From Tritrichomonas musculus (taxonomy: Eukaryota; Parabasalia; Tritrichomonadida; Tritrichomonadidae): a stretch of 64,000 bases of DNA. Below the pieces are notes generated by a model, which saw only the letters and a program-made list of their open reading frames with translations, did no database searches and had not been told where the DNA came from. The translations under genes were made by a program, and so were the position numbers. Below, piece by piece: positions 21,082 to 31,500 of the stretch. The DNA is taken from NCBI GenBank assembly GCA_039105265.1, contig JAPFFF010000021.1, forward strand, positions 2,542,001 through 2,606,000, in the 5' to 3' direction. The stretch's first letter is position 1; the number at the start of each line of letters is the position of its first letter.

Positions 21082-24000
21082 ATGGATGAGCCAAATCAAT
21101 ACCAAAACAATGAGCCAATACCGAAGAGTGAGTATTATATGTTAAGAGATCAAAAGAAATTTTATTTCAACTTAGATCTTTTCAATTACAGCTCCCCAGT
21201 GATAAAAAGTCAAAATGATGCCATTATAGCTAACAAAAAAATAGTTCTAGATCAAGATGAGCAATTTTATCTTCCCGATGAAGCAATCTATCAATTTATT
21301 GAATGTTGCCATAAAAATCCATTTCATATTAATAGTTCAATCATATTCGCCCTTGATTATTTGGCAAAAAAATTTCAAGTAGCTTACTTAATGAACAAAA
21401 CGGATGAATACATTAATAGCCATCATGATGAACTAATTTATGAATTCTTTATTTTTAACTCTTCAAATCCCAACTTTCAATACGAGCAAGTATTTTCATC
21501 AACAAAAGAAAATCTTTTGATTGATCATTTTCATGAGTATCTTAATGATGATCGTTTGGCTACATTAAGCATAGCAACTCTCCATCGAATCCTTGAAAAG
21601 TTTTTACCAAAATATAACATGTTATACACTGATGGCAATAATAATAATAATGCAAATCAACAATCCCAAAAAAAGGCAGAAAATCAGGAAAATAACGAAG
21701 AAGAAAATAATGATGAAGATCAAGATTCATTATTTATAAGAAAAATAAAAGATGATCTTTTTAATTTATTGTTCAAATGCCTTGATCACCATGGTAGAGA
21801 TGCTTCATTGTTGTTTGAATTAATTGATCTAAATATAGAAGATAGGCCATTTTTAAAAATATTATTAAACAAATACAGGAAGATTTTTGACATAAAGTAT
21901 ATTAAGCAGCAAAGTATATTTGCAGAGATCATTAGTAATGATAGTGAAGGGAAAGAACTTGAATTTTACAAAAAAGCAAGATGTGATGAAAAGATGACTA
22001 ATATTTCTATTCCAGAATGTATAAAAAACATTTCAGATTGCACGTTTAAAAATTTCCATTTTTTGGAAAAAGTAATTATTCATCCCTATCTTTTATCAAT
22101 TGGAAAATCAACATTTGATGACTGCATATCATTAACTGATATATCAATTCCTTCATCTGTAACAAAAATATGTGATTGTGCATTCAAAGGGTGCATATCA
22201 CTCCAAAAAATTCTTATTCCAACATCAGTGGTACATATCGGCGATTATGCATTTGCGGAATGTTCAAGACTTAGTGAAATAACAATGGATCCTTATTCCA
22301 CACAAATTGAGCAGAATACTTTCAAAAATTGTTCATCTTTGAAAAGTTTGGTTATTGGTACATCACATTCATCTATTGCCAAATTTGATTTTCATTTGAT
22401 TGGAAGAATTGAAAATATAGCAATTCAATCCGATTCTGCTCCCAAAAAAATTGAAGATAGAGCTTTTGCAGGATGTTCAACTTTACTTAAAATTTTCATT
22501 CCATCATCAATCGTTGTTATTGGAGAAAACGCTTTTGAAGGATGCTCATTATTAACTGAATTTGAAATTCCTCCTTCAGTAACTTCGATTGGAAGCTGTG
22601 CTTTTAGAGAATGCAGTTCTTTGAAAGAAATTCAGATCCCTTCAGATGTCACTGAGATTAAAATTTCAACCTTTTTCGGTTGCAAAAAACTGGCTAATGT
22701 TACTTTCATATCTCCTTCGTTATTGGAAAGAATAGATGATTTTGCATTCCAAAATTGTTCATCACTTGCTCAAATTGATATACCACAATCAGTAGAATCA
22801 ATTGGATGGTCATCTTTTGATGGCTGCTCATCTTTAACTGTAATTGAACTTCCTCAATCAATAAAATCAGTCCGTTGTTTTGCTTTCAAAGGATGCCCTT
22901 CTTTAAGTGAAATTTCAATTCCTCAAACAATTGAATCATTTGGAAATAATGTATTTGATGGTTGTACTACAATCAACTTTTCAAATGACATGAAAGCAAT
23001 TCCAAACAATATGTTCAAAGGTTGTACAACATTAACCCAAATACCTATTTCAGAATCAGTCACTGTAATTGGCTCAAGTTCTTTTGAAGATTGTTCTTCT
23101 CTCGCTCAAATATCAATTCCATCAAATGTTCAATCAATTCAAGAATACGCTTTTAAAGGTTGTTCATCATTAACTGAAATTGAGATCCCATCTTTAGTTA
23201 AATCATTAAATAGCTTTGTTTTCAGTGGTTGCAGTAATTTGAAACAAATTAAGATACCACCATCAGTTGAAGCAATTGAAGATTATGCTTTTAACGGTTG
23301 TTCGTCATTAGAGGAAATAGAAATACCTACATCAGTTGTTTCAATTGGTTATTGCGCCTTTTGTAAATGTTCATCATTAAAAGAAATGCAGCTCAGGTCT
23401 TCAGTGAGGTATTTGGGAGATAATGTTTTTGAAGGTTGCACACAATTAGAAAAAATCTCAATTCCAACTTCAATAAAATTGATTCCGAATTGTTTCTTAA
23501 AAGGATGCTCTTCAATAACAGTTTTATCATTAACAGATTCAGTTAATCTGATTGGAAACTCATCATTTGAAGGTTGCTCATCTTTAAAGGAAATATCATT
23601 ATCACAGTTTATTGACAAGATTGGAAATTCAGCCTTTAAAGGATGCACTTCCTTAGGTTCAATTGAAATTCCTAAATCTGTAAACTCAATAGGTGAAAAT
23701 GCATTTTCTAATTGTAAATCATTGACATCAATAGTAATTCCATTTTCAATTGATAAAATTGAAACTGGTCTTTTTATGGGATGTGAAAATTTGGCTGAAG
23801 TAACAATGTCTCAAGGCGTCAGAATAATTTGTAATAATGCTTTTGCACAATGTAAAGCATTACCAAAAATTGCACTTCCTTCATCTCTTATTTCATTAGG
23901 TGATCAAGTCTTTAAAGATTGTGTTGCATTAAATGCAATTACAATTCCATCATCATTGACTTCTATTGGAAAACAATCATTTGATGGATGCACAAACTTA

Positions 24001-25464
24001 ACATTATCTGGTGATATGACACGAATTCTCAAATGTTCTTTCCAAAACTGTAAATCTCTAACTAAAGTGGTCATATCATCCCGAATTGATAGCATTGGAA
24101 AATCAGCATTTGCAGGCTGTTCCTCATTGAATGAAATATCAATTCCATCTTCTGTTAAAAAAATTGGTAAAAATGCTTTTGAAGGATGCCAATCATTAAC
24201 GATTTCAGGTGATATAAAAGTAATTCCAAATGGTACCTTCAGAAATTGTACGCAAATTAAAAAGATTGTATTGTCTTCATCAATTACACAAATTGGAGAA
24301 TCAGCATTTTATGGATGTATATCATTAGCAGAAATATCAATACCTCAATCTGTTACTTCAATTGGCCAAGATGCATTTAACGGAATCATAAAACTTGCTA
24401 TTTCAGGTGATATTACAACTATTTTCAACGGCTTATTCACTAAATGTGCAACACTAAAGAAAGTAACATTACCATCGAGTGTTACAACAATTGGTGAATC
24501 AGCATTTGAAGACTGCACATCACTTGAAGAAATATCAATTAATTCTCAAATTACATCAATTGGAAACAATGCCTTTAAAGGAGTTACGACATTAACAATT
24601 TCAGGAAGTATAACATCTATTGATAATGGCATGTTCAAGAATTGCAAAACATTTAAGAAAGTTGTTCTTTCTTCATCAATTCAAACAATCGGTGAACTTG
24701 CATTTGAAGGCTGTGATTCATTAGAGGAAGTATCAATTCCTTCATCAGTGAAATCAATTGGAAGTAAGGCATTTGAAGGCTGTTCAAATTTGACAATATC
24801 AGGTAACATCGAAGCAATGCCAAATAATTCGTTCAAAGAAACAACAACATTAACAAAAGTAGTGATTTCATCAAATGTCAAAACAATCGGCGAATCATCA
24901 TTTGAAAACTGTTCTTCATTAAAAGAAGTGTCAATTCCTAAATCAGTAACATCAATTGGAAATAATGCATTCGGAGGATGCGCCGTTCTTACCATTTCAG
25001 GCGATATTGAAAGCATTCCAAATAATTCCTTCAGAAATTGCTCTCAATTAACAAAGATCATCCTTCCACCTTCCGTCAAAACAATCGGTGAAGCAGTTTT
25101 TGATAATTGCACTGCTTTAAATGAAATAACAATCTCTTCTTCTCTCACTCAAATTGGAAATAATGCTTTCAATGGCCTTACATCACTGACAATATTGGGC
25201 GACATTGATTCTATTCCTAACAATTTATTCCACAATTGTCAGACATTGAAAAAAATTGTGATTCCTTCAACAGTAACTGCAATTGGTGATTCTTCTTTTG
25301 TAAATTGTAGTTCATTAGAAGAATTTTCAATTCCTCCGTCAATGAAATCTATTGGACAAAAAGCATTCGAGGGATGTTCTGCTTTATCGCAAATTTCTGT
25401 TCCATCAGCAACACAAATTGCTGAAAATGCTTTTCCGGGTAATACGAATGTGTCAAAAGTATAA
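21082..25464 (+). CDS. BspA-like LRR_5 protein with BTB-like N-terminus (intact)
   Basis: The protein has 1460 residues from the first ATG (MDEPNQYQNN). Residues 1-290 form a trichomonad BTB-like region (FNLDLFNYSSPVI near 32; LATLSIATLHRILEKFLP; LFKCLDHHGRDASLLFELI), interrupted by an acidic Asn/Glu-rich linker at about 185-215. From about 305 to the end there are LRR_5 repeats of the IPSSVTSIGxxAFxGCSSL type. A second kind of unit (LTISGDIxxIPNxxF) alternates with the first in the C-terminal half. The repeats form a binding surface. Some BspA-like proteins are surface adhesins with a membrane anchor, but this one has neither signal peptide nor transmembrane span, so an intracellular role is more likely. 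It matches the pseudogene at 14658-17345 in type and the BTB-like remains at 640-2100 in its N-terminus. Confidence 0.9.
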   Translation: MDEPNQYQNNEPIPKSEYYMLRDQKKFYFNLDLFNYSSPVIKSQNDAIIANKKIVLDQDEQFYLPDEAIYQFIECCHKNPFHINSSIIFALDYLAKKFQVAYLMNKTDEYINSHHDELIYEFFIFNSSNPNFQYEQVFSSTKENLLIDHFHEYLNDDRLATLSIATLHRILEKFLPKYNMLYTDGNNNNNANQQSQKKAENQENNEEENNDEDQDSLFIRKIKDDLFNLLFKCLDHHGRDASLLFELIDLNIEDRPFLKILLNKYRKIFDIKYIKQQSIFAEIISNDSEGKELEFYKKARCDEKMTNISIPECIKNISDCTFKNFHFLEKVIIHPYLLSIGKSTFDDCISLTDISIPSSVTKICDCAFKGCISLQKILIPTSVVHIGDYAFAECSRLSEITMDPYSTQIEQNTFKNCSSLKSLVIGTSHSSIAKFDFHLIGRIENIAIQSDSAPKKIEDRAFAGCSTLLKIFIPSSIVVIGENAFEGCSLLTEFEIPPSVTSIGSCAFRECSSLKEIQIPSDVTEIKISTFFGCKKLANVTFISPSLLERIDDFAFQNCSSLAQIDIPQSVESIGWSSFDGCSSLTVIELPQSIKSVRCFAFKGCPSLSEISIPQTIESFGNNVFDGCTTINFSNDMKAIPNNMFKGCTTLTQIPISESVTVIGSSSFEDCSSLAQISIPSNVQSIQEYAFKGCSSLTEIEIPSLVKSLNSFVFSGCSNLKQIKIPPSVEAIEDYAFNGCSSLEEIEIPTSVVSIGYCAFCKCSSLKEMQLRSSVRYLGDNVFEGCTQLEKISIPTSIKLIPNCFLKGCSSITVLSLTDSVNLIGNSSFEGCSSLKEISLSQFIDKIGNSAFKGCTSLGSIEIPKSVNSIGENAFSNCKSLTSIVIPFSIDKIETGLFMGCENLAEVTMSQGVRIICNNAFAQCKALPKIALPSSLISLGDQVFKDCVALNAITIPSSLTSIGKQSFDGCTNLTLSGDMTRILKCSFQNCKSLTKVVISSRIDSIGKSAFAGCSSLNEISIPSSVKKIGKNAFEGCQSLTISGDIKVIPNGTFRNCTQIKKIVLSSSITQIGESAFYGCISLAEISIPQSVTSIGQDAFNGIIKLAISGDITTIFNGLFTKCATLKKVTLPSSVTTIGESAFEDCTSLEEISINSQITSIGNNAFKGVTTLTISGSITSIDNGMFKNCKTFKKVVLSSSIQTIGELAFEGCDSLEEVSIPSSVKSIGSKAFEGCSNLTISGNIEAMPNNSFKETTTLTKVVISSNVKTIGESSFENCSSLKEVSIPKSVTSIGNNAFGGCAVLTISGDIESIPNNSFRNCSQLTKIILPPSVKTIGEAVFDNCTALNEITISSSLTQIGNNAFNGLTSLTILGDIDSIPNNLFHNCQTLKKIVIPSTVTAIGDSSFVNCSSLEEFSIPPSMKSIGQKAFEGCSALSQISVPSATQIAENAFPGNTNVSKV

Positions 25465-26283
25465 TTTAGTTTTTTCTTACTTTCAATAAAAAAAAACGAA
25501 TATTATTTTAAGAATTTTTCGTTTAAAAATTTTAAAGATTCAAGGTTTTTAGCAGAAATTTAAATATGAGATTGAAATATTTAACATTATTTTAAAGGAT
25601 TTATTAACTCAACTTGATTATTATAATGCTTTATTTCGTATTTTTATATTATTATTTCATTTAAATCATTTGAAACAAAGATATATAAATAATATAAAAA
25701 TAATTCAAAAAGTTGAAAATGAAAAAAAAGAGGATTTGAAAATATCGAACCTATAGAATTTCACTCAAAAAAATTTGAATAGTCAAATTGACAACCTGTT
25801 GGACAAATTTTACACATTAACTTGGTTTACATACCCGGCCGGAGAAAACCAAATATGATATGGAATTCCTAAAGAAGAATAGAGAACATCACCTCTCTAT
25901 CTCCCTCCACCCAAGCCAATAATGCAGTCAAAACAACGAAATTGAAAACTTTCCTATTCAAAATACCTGCTCCAATACGAAACAATTGGGTAGAATTTTT
26001 ATCTTGATAGGTTGGAATTTCACCAACCCACCCAATTTTAGCCAATTAAAAAAGATATTTTTTTGCTTTTGGGTTTGAAATATAATAATTATTTAATTGA
26101 ATATTAATATAAATTTTTGTTTTCAATTATATTTTTAATATAAATTTTGCTTATTCAATGAATAAATACCTTCTCTTTTCTTTGGAATTGATAAATTGCA
26201 AAATAATAATAATATTCATTTGATAATAAAAATAAAAGCAAATTAAGAGTTGCTTAATATGAATAAAGATGAATTTAAAAAGT
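25465..26283. other. Intergenic with a GC-richer, structured stretch (about 25790-26050)
   Basis: The flanks are ordinary AT-rich spacer. The central 260 bp is clearly less AT-rich (ccggccggag near 25837; ctccctccacccaagcc near 25901). At its right end aattgggt (about 25984) and acccaatt (about 26030) enclose the hairpin ggttgg-aatttca-ccaacc, giving two nested stems. The minus strand also has a 54-codon open frame here (GEIPTYQDKNSTQLFRIGAG). It could be a decayed gene or an unknown structured RNA. I cannot name it. Confidence 0.35.
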
Positions 26284-27723
26284 TTATTGAGGAAAAATAG
26301 GAGATGTCATTAACTCTTCTCTTGTTGGTGAAGCAACAACGCATTGTTCATAAGTTTTAAGCTGACTCGAAACATTGTTAAGAATCTCTTCAGGAGTTAT
26401 TGAGCTATTTCTTCGAACTTCTTGGAAGAAGAAGAAAGTGAAGAATCCCTGATCATTACTATTTTGTTGTCCTTGTTTTGCTGTTTCATCATCATCAGCT
26501 GCTGATAGGCAAATGATGTTTGCTGGAAATTTTTCTGCTTTATCCATATCAGATGGAATATCGTATAAAGTTCCACTATGACAACAATCGTTAATTAATA
26601 CTACTTTTGTCTTGCCATTTGCATATTTTGTAAGAATTTCTGCTAGTTTGTCATCAACAACATAATTGTCGTCAAAAACCATCACTTCGTCTTTTCCATC
26701 CTCTTCATCTCCATTCTTATCTGTAGAACTTGATCCATGGCCAGTATAATAGACTGAAAGATATTCGGTTGTCTTTTGAAGGAATAATTGGAGATATTCG
26801 AGGAATAAAGTTGATTTTGGATTATGAAGATAGAAAACTTTATATCCCATATATTTATGATTGGCTGCAACAGTAACGGAATCATTTATTGGGCCCACAC
26901 CAAGTTTATATGATGGTTTTGTATAGTTATTACAGCATATTAGGCATGCACGTGGGTTGCTAGTAACAGATGATTTATTAGATGAAGTAAGTTCTGTAGC
27001 AAGGTCATTTAATTGCTCCAATGCTGATTGTTCTGTGTTATTTGTACGTAGTTCGACAAATTCTTCTTTGGTAAATTCGTTAACTGGTAGTTCTGTTTCT
27101 TGAAAGTTTTGTTGTCCGGTTTGAGACCAGCTCGATGCTTGAAATGGATTGAATTTAAAATGATGTTGTCCTTTAATCTTCTTAAATTTAAATTCACGTC
27201 GTCCTTTTCCATGAAATCCTTTGAATTTTCTTCCACCTGTACCTCCTGGAGGGGTTGGTCCTCCTTTTCCACCAGGACTTGGCTGCATCCCTGGACCTTT
27301 TGGTCCTTCTGGGCCACCTGGTCTACCTAAACCTCCTGGTCCGCCTCGATGTGCATATCTTGGATCTATTGTTTCATCAAAATCATTGCGGTGGCCTTGG
27401 GGCATTGTACCTCCTAGTTTACTTGATTTTCCTGAAGAATTATAATTTACCCTTCCCTGACTATTCGTGAAACTTGGCCCACCTAATGTATTTGAGTTAT
27501 TAAATCTATCTGAATTACCTGAAACCCTTGATCTTTCTGGTGGATCATTTTTTCCTGTTCTTCCTTGATTGCTAGAAATACCTAGTCCACTAGGTCCACG
27601 ACTTCTATTTAAATCTCGATTACGGTATCTTGGATCTGCGTATTGGCTATTCTGGTCATCTCTATCTGGGCCTTCTAGACCTCCTGGACTGCCACGATCA
27701 CCTGTACCTCTTCTTCCTCTCAT
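26284..27723 (-). CDS. Metacaspase-like cysteine protease (clan CD, C14) with Gly/Pro/Arg-rich prodomain
   Basis: The protein has 479 residues from ATG 27723 (MRGRRGTGDRG). Residues 1-190 are low-complexity, rich in G, P, R and N, with collagen-like stretches (GGPGGLGRPGGPEGPKGPG). The caspase-fold p20 region begins at about 260 (PRACLICCNNY). It contains the catalytic histidine in YYTGHGSS (H329) and the catalytic cysteine in LINDCCHSGT (C381). The C-terminal part (GFFTFFFFQEVRRNSSIT, about 425-445) fits the p10-like segment. Metacaspases are Arg/Lys-specific, usually calcium-dependent proteases linked to stress and cell death in protists. Metacaspases often carry a Pro-rich N-terminal prodomain, so the architecture fits type I, though no zinc finger is present. 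An Inr-like motif lies 15 nt upstream of the chosen ATG; the longer TTG start at 27750 is rejected. Confidence 0.88.
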   Translation of the reverse strand: MRGRRGTGDRGSPGGLEGPDRDDQNSQYADPRYRNRDLNRSRGPSGLGISSNQGRTGKNDPPERSRVSGNSDRFNNSNTLGGPSFTNSQGRVNYNSSGKSSKLGGTMPQGHRNDFDETIDPRYAHRGGPGGLGRPGGPEGPKGPGMQPSPGGKGGPTPPGGTGGRKFKGFHGKGRREFKFKKIKGQHHFKFNPFQASSWSQTGQQNFQETELPVNEFTKEEFVELRTNNTEQSALEQLNDLATELTSSNKSSVTSNPRACLICCNNYTKPSYKLGVGPINDSVTVAANHKYMGYKVFYLHNPKSTLFLEYLQLFLQKTTEYLSVYYTGHGSSSTDKNGDEEDGKDEVMVFDDNYVVDDKLAEILTKYANGKTKVVLINDCCHSGTLYDIPSDMDKAEKFPANIICLSAADDDETAKQGQQNSNDQGFFTFFFFQEVRRNSSITPEEILNNVSSQLKTYEQCVVASPTREELMTSPIFPQ

Positions 27724-27734
27724 TATTTTATGAA

Positions 27735-27740
27735 AAGTGA
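27735..27740 (-). promoter_or_regulatory. Inr-like initiator (TCACTT)
   Basis: On the minus strand TCACTT precedes the metacaspase ATG, with the putative +1 A at 27738, 15 nt before it. It matches TCAYTW. Confidence 0.5.
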
Positions 27741-28145
27741 AATAAAGCAAAATCTTCGTTAATATTTCAGAAATTTAAATTGAATTCAATTATAAATACT
27801 TTTCTAATGCAATTCATAGATTGTTATTTAAATATTCGTTTTAACTAAAGAAAAACAAAAGTTTCAATGGGAAATATAACTTTTTGAAGATAGCAAATTC
27901 AATACTCTAAAAAATAATCCATAGAAATTTTAACTCAAAAACCTGCATATCAGAAAATTCAATGATATATCAAAAATTGAATGTTATCCTTTTGAATTTC
28001 AAACTTGATAAATGTAATATAATTTTTTAAAAATATGTACTGTTTCACAAGAAGAGAAAAGAAGCAAAACAAAGTGTTGATCAAAATAAAAATGAAATTA
28101 TTAAAATAAAGTCAAATAGAGATATCAGCAATAAATATTTTAATA
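27741..28145. other. Intergenic, no gene seen
   Basis: AT-rich sequence between the 5' end of the metacaspase gene and the 3' end of the next minus-strand pseudogene. I see no repeat or RNA gene. Confidence 0.4.
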
Positions 28146-29480
28146 TTAAAAATCTTGTGGTATTTCAGTTTTTATTTTATTATCGAAATCAACAACAATT
28201 TCTGTATCTCTTACATTTTCTACCTCTTTGATTACATAATTTGGTGATGATTTGATATCCTTATTCAAATCTTTATGTATTTCTTTTTTATTGAGACTAT
28301 TTATTTTGATTTGGGCTAAATCCATATTCTTTTTCTTTTCAAGCATTTTGTGGTAGTCCAAAAAGACTAAATCGGCAATTCTTCCAAATCCAGCATCAAA
28401 AATTGCCATGTAATAAGCTTCGTCATAATAGGAAGCTAAAGCTGTTTTAATAATTGCGAAATCTTTTGGCTCCAAGTAAATTTAAGGAAAGATCATCAAA
28501 ATTTGAGATCTCTAAATTATAATCATAAAAAATCGAATTGATTTGTGCTAGCATTTTCTTTATATTTGTTTCATTAAAATAAAAGTATGAAAATAAAAGA
28601 TCAAAAAAAACTTTGCATGATTTATCAGATTTAAAATTAATCTTTCGTGTTTTAAATTTTTTGTCATATAAAAATAAAGTATTTAAAATTTTCTCTGGTT
28701 TATCTTCTTCGTCAATTTTTTCAAGGTCAAAATTTCCTTACGATACTTTTTCAACAACACTAACTAATAAATCAATTTTAGTCCCAAGTTCGTTTAATGA
28801 TGTTATTTTCTTTTTCGGATTATTGATGATGTAGTTAATGGCATTTGTTAAACTGTCCAGATTATCAGATTTGATATCAGTAGCCTTTTTAGATTCTTCA
28901 TTTTTTAGGATTTGATTGATTTTTTCGAAATATATTTCAAATATTATTTGTATTTGTATAAGGAAAATATCGTGGTTGTCTCTGTTAAATGATTTACGAT
29001 TAATGCATATTAGAATTTCTGATTTTTCTAAACTTGGAATTATTTTGGTATCAAAATCTACTTGTTCATTAACTTTTTTGACATTTTCAACTTTACCATC
29101 AGTTAAAATGTGTAATAATGAAATTAAAAATCTTCCTGAGCACATGTCTCTAAGGTAAATAAATTGCTTTTGAAATATTTCATTGAAAAAATCGTTTTTC
29201 TAAATAATGTAATTAATAATTTTTCTCTTTATTTAGATGTTTGTGAGTAACGAAACTGCTTATACGAATTATCTGATTTTTGGAGAAAATCAATTGTTCT
29301 GATGAAATTAGATTGAAATCCTTTTGGTGATCCTTCAGGGTTTTGGTTTTCTTTTTGTGATTTTTTACGGTTTAGATCATCAACAAATTCTGGAAATTAG
29401 GATCCGTTATCATAGAAATCGCTGATTGATGAAATATTTTCTAATTCTTTTCTTTCTTTATCATACTCATAAGTTGATTT
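28146..29480 (-). pseudogene. Broken gene of unknown function
   Basis: One minus-strand coding region can be followed across interruptions. LRDMCSGRFLISLLHILTDG leads to DLLVSVVEKVS; a TAA stop follows at 28740-28738. The same frame goes on with GNFDLEKIDEEDKPEKILN to FDDLSLNLLGA. A frame change near 28465 then gives EPKDFAIIKTALASYYDEAYY and the C-terminus ending EIPQDF. Upstream pieces (FPEFVDDLNRKKSQKENQ) contain further stops. The sequence is rich in helix-forming residues, and the tail is charged. I do not recognise a domain. It lies just downstream of the BTB-like/Tubby-like gene on the same strand. Confidence 0.5.
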
Positions 29481-29556
29481 GAATTGTATATTAAAAAAAG
29501 GCTAATTATAAAAACTCTATTTTATCTATAATAATTAATTACATTAATTAATATAA

Positions 29557-30651
29557 TTATATGGAGATTGGGCCAGTTATTTGAGAGAGTGCGATTGCAA
29601 AAGCAACCATTGGATTAACAGCAGGATGGCATTCACATTCATATGATTTCTTTGACATCTTACGCAAAATATAAGTTGGATGATTTCTAGAATTTTGCAA
29701 AATAATGTTTTTCTTTGATGGAATGGGTTGATGTTTAAATTCTCCGCTGAAACTTTGAATATTTATTGGTTGTTTAGGTCTCCAAGTGAATTGAGTTCCT
29801 TTATGAGAGAAGGAAAGATTCATTGAATACTTCTCATAGAATTTGACAAATCTAATCTTGAATTCTTGCTCGTCAGTGTTAACAATATTAAAATCATTGC
29901 ATTCACGTTTAATTTTTCCACAGTTTTCAATTTTATTCTCGCTTATGTGGAAATTCTTTCCTGCTCCAATGAAAATTTCATCGTTTTTTTGTTTGGCCAT
30001 GTAGAGAACTTGACCATCTTTACTGAAATAAAAACGTGGGCACTTCATGAATTGGCTATCGTATTTAATTTCATAATATACTGAATGAAGTTTCTTTTTT
30101 TGATGTTCTTGCTCTGTTTTGTTGTTATCTTTGCTATTATCTTCATTTTGTGTATTTTCAACATTAATCTTTTCACGACTGTCATCAAATTCAAGTTCAT
30201 TTAAATTTGGATGTATAATTGGTGAAACATATTCACTTTCCATGATAGTGTTATGAACTTCTTCTTTTTCTTCTTCAATTAATAAATATTTATTTCCATT
30301 TATTTCTTTAAATTCATTTGGTGAAATAGAAAAATTGCTGTCAATATTCTTTTGAATGAAATCAACGCCCGTATTGTAGATTTGGTCTGCTTGGAACATT
30401 TTAGCTATTAAACAAATTTCACCAAGTTCAGAGTTTTGAACATCTGTTTGTTGATTTTGGCATATTTTGAGGAAATTTGCAACATTTCTTGCTGAGAAAC
30501 CATCATAAGATATTTTTAAATAAATGTTATTTATATTTTGTCCTCTCTCATTGATCAAATCGCGAAACTTTTGTGAAGCATTAAATAAATGGGAAGGATC
30601 AACCATAAAACGTTCATTGTCATAAATAACTGCAAATGTTTGGTTAGTCAT
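29557..30651 (-). CDS. BTB-like plus Tubby-like C-terminal domain protein
   Basis: The protein has 364 residues. Residues 1-110 are the trichomonad BTB-like module (FAVIYDNERFMVDPSHLF; ISYDGFSARNVANFLKICQ; MFQADQIYNTGVDFIQKNI). An acidic Asn/Glu-rich linker covers about 125-190. Residues 190-364 form a beta-rich domain (YYEIKYDSQFMKCPRFYF, KNDEIFIGAGKNFHISE) that ends NPMVAFAIALSQITGPISI. This end resembles the terminal helix of Tubby/LURP-one-related folds (xxxAFxIALSxFD). Tubby-like domains bind phosphoinositides and can tether proteins to membranes, and BTB modules mediate dimerisation or Cul3 recruitment. Together they suggest a membrane-associated adaptor, which is inference. An Inr-like TCATTT lies 19 nt upstream of the ATG. 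Confidence 0.75.
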   Translation of the reverse strand: MTNQTFAVIYDNERFMVDPSHLFNASQKFRDLINERGQNINNIYLKISYDGFSARNVANFLKICQNQQTDVQNSELGEICLIAKMFQADQIYNTGVDFIQKNIDSNFSISPNEFKEINGNKYLLIEEEKEEVHNTIMESEYVSPIIHPNLNELEFDDSREKINVENTQNEDNSKDNNKTEQEHQKKKLHSVYYEIKYDSQFMKCPRFYFSKDGQVLYMAKQKNDEIFIGAGKNFHISENKIENCGKIKRECNDFNIVNTDEQEFKIRFVKFYEKYSMNLSFSHKGTQFTWRPKQPINIQSFSGEFKHQPIPSKKNIILQNSRNHPTYILRKMSKKSYECECHPAVNPMVAFAIALSQITGPISI

Positions 30652-30666
30652 CTTAGATTTTTAGGG

Positions 30667-30672
30667 AAATGA
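30667..30672 (-). promoter_or_regulatory. Inr-like initiator (TCATTT)
   Basis: TCATTT on the minus strand, with its A 19 nt before the ATG of the BTB-like/Tubby-like gene. It matches TCAYTW. Confidence 0.45.
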
Positions 30673-31026
30673 TATGAAAATCAAAATTTATTCTATAAAA
30701 TATAAAATATTGAATGAATTGAATAAATTGAATTGATTATTTTTTAGTTTCACAAACATTAAAATAATCAATTGAAAAAATCAATATATCAAAATTTTCA
30801 TAAAAAAAGTAATACTACCTTTTATTGATTATATCTTGAAATACACCTTAAATTTGAAACAACAATAAAATATCTTTGTTTTTATAGAATAAATATCAAG
30901 CAATTAATGAAAAAAAATTGGTCATTTGCAAAATAATATACAATTTGTTTTTGTTTCATTAATTTTTTATTTTTGAAATTATAAAGTATTAAACTGGATA
31001 TATTAGTAGGTAGTAAAAAGCCAAGC

Positions 31027-31065
<39 letters not shown>

Positions 31066-31319
31066 CATTTAAAGAATGAGCTGAAATCTTTGCCATAAAT
31101 CTGAAAACTTTTAAATGATAGTTTTAAAATTTTATTTTCCAAGAATTGATTTAATATTTGTGTAATTAATGTGGTGAAATTTTCAAAACTTTTAAAAATA
31201 CTAATGAATGTCTGGCAAATTATTATGACCAGAAGTGTAAGAGTGTAAGTTGTACAACTTATTCAATATTTATGATATCTTTAAACTGCATGCATCATTA
31301 GAATGATTTGTTTAGAAGA
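30673..31319. other. Intergenic with a 32-base A tract
   Basis: No gene recognised. An uninterrupted A run occupies about 31032-31063, the longest homopolymer in the window. It may reflect an old integration of a polyadenylated sequence or simple slippage; no flanking duplication is evident. Confidence 0.45.
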
Positions 31320-31500
31320 TCATTTGGATCTCATTCCCATCAATTGCTGTGACTGAAGGTGGAAGTGTCAACTTGAAAACTATTAACTGGTGTAGTTTTT
31401 ATATCATTAATATATTCGCTAATCGTAATGACTGATGATGGGAACGGGATTTTATGCAGTCATTGAATGCATCTGATCAAATATTCGTCTATAATGATGT
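31320..31500 (-). pseudogene. Remnant of a BspA-like LRR_5 repeat gene
   Basis: On the minus strand short repeat-like pieces occur in different frames: LTLPPSVTAIDGNEI near 31360 and IPFPSSVITISEYIND near 31440. Both resemble LRR_5 units (IPSSVTxIxxxAF). Nothing longer is open, so this is an old fragment. Confidence 0.4.

Noticed and set aside
27100-27470. Plus-strand proline-rich frames
   Set aside because: They are shadows of the Gly/Pro-rich prodomain of the metacaspase-like gene.
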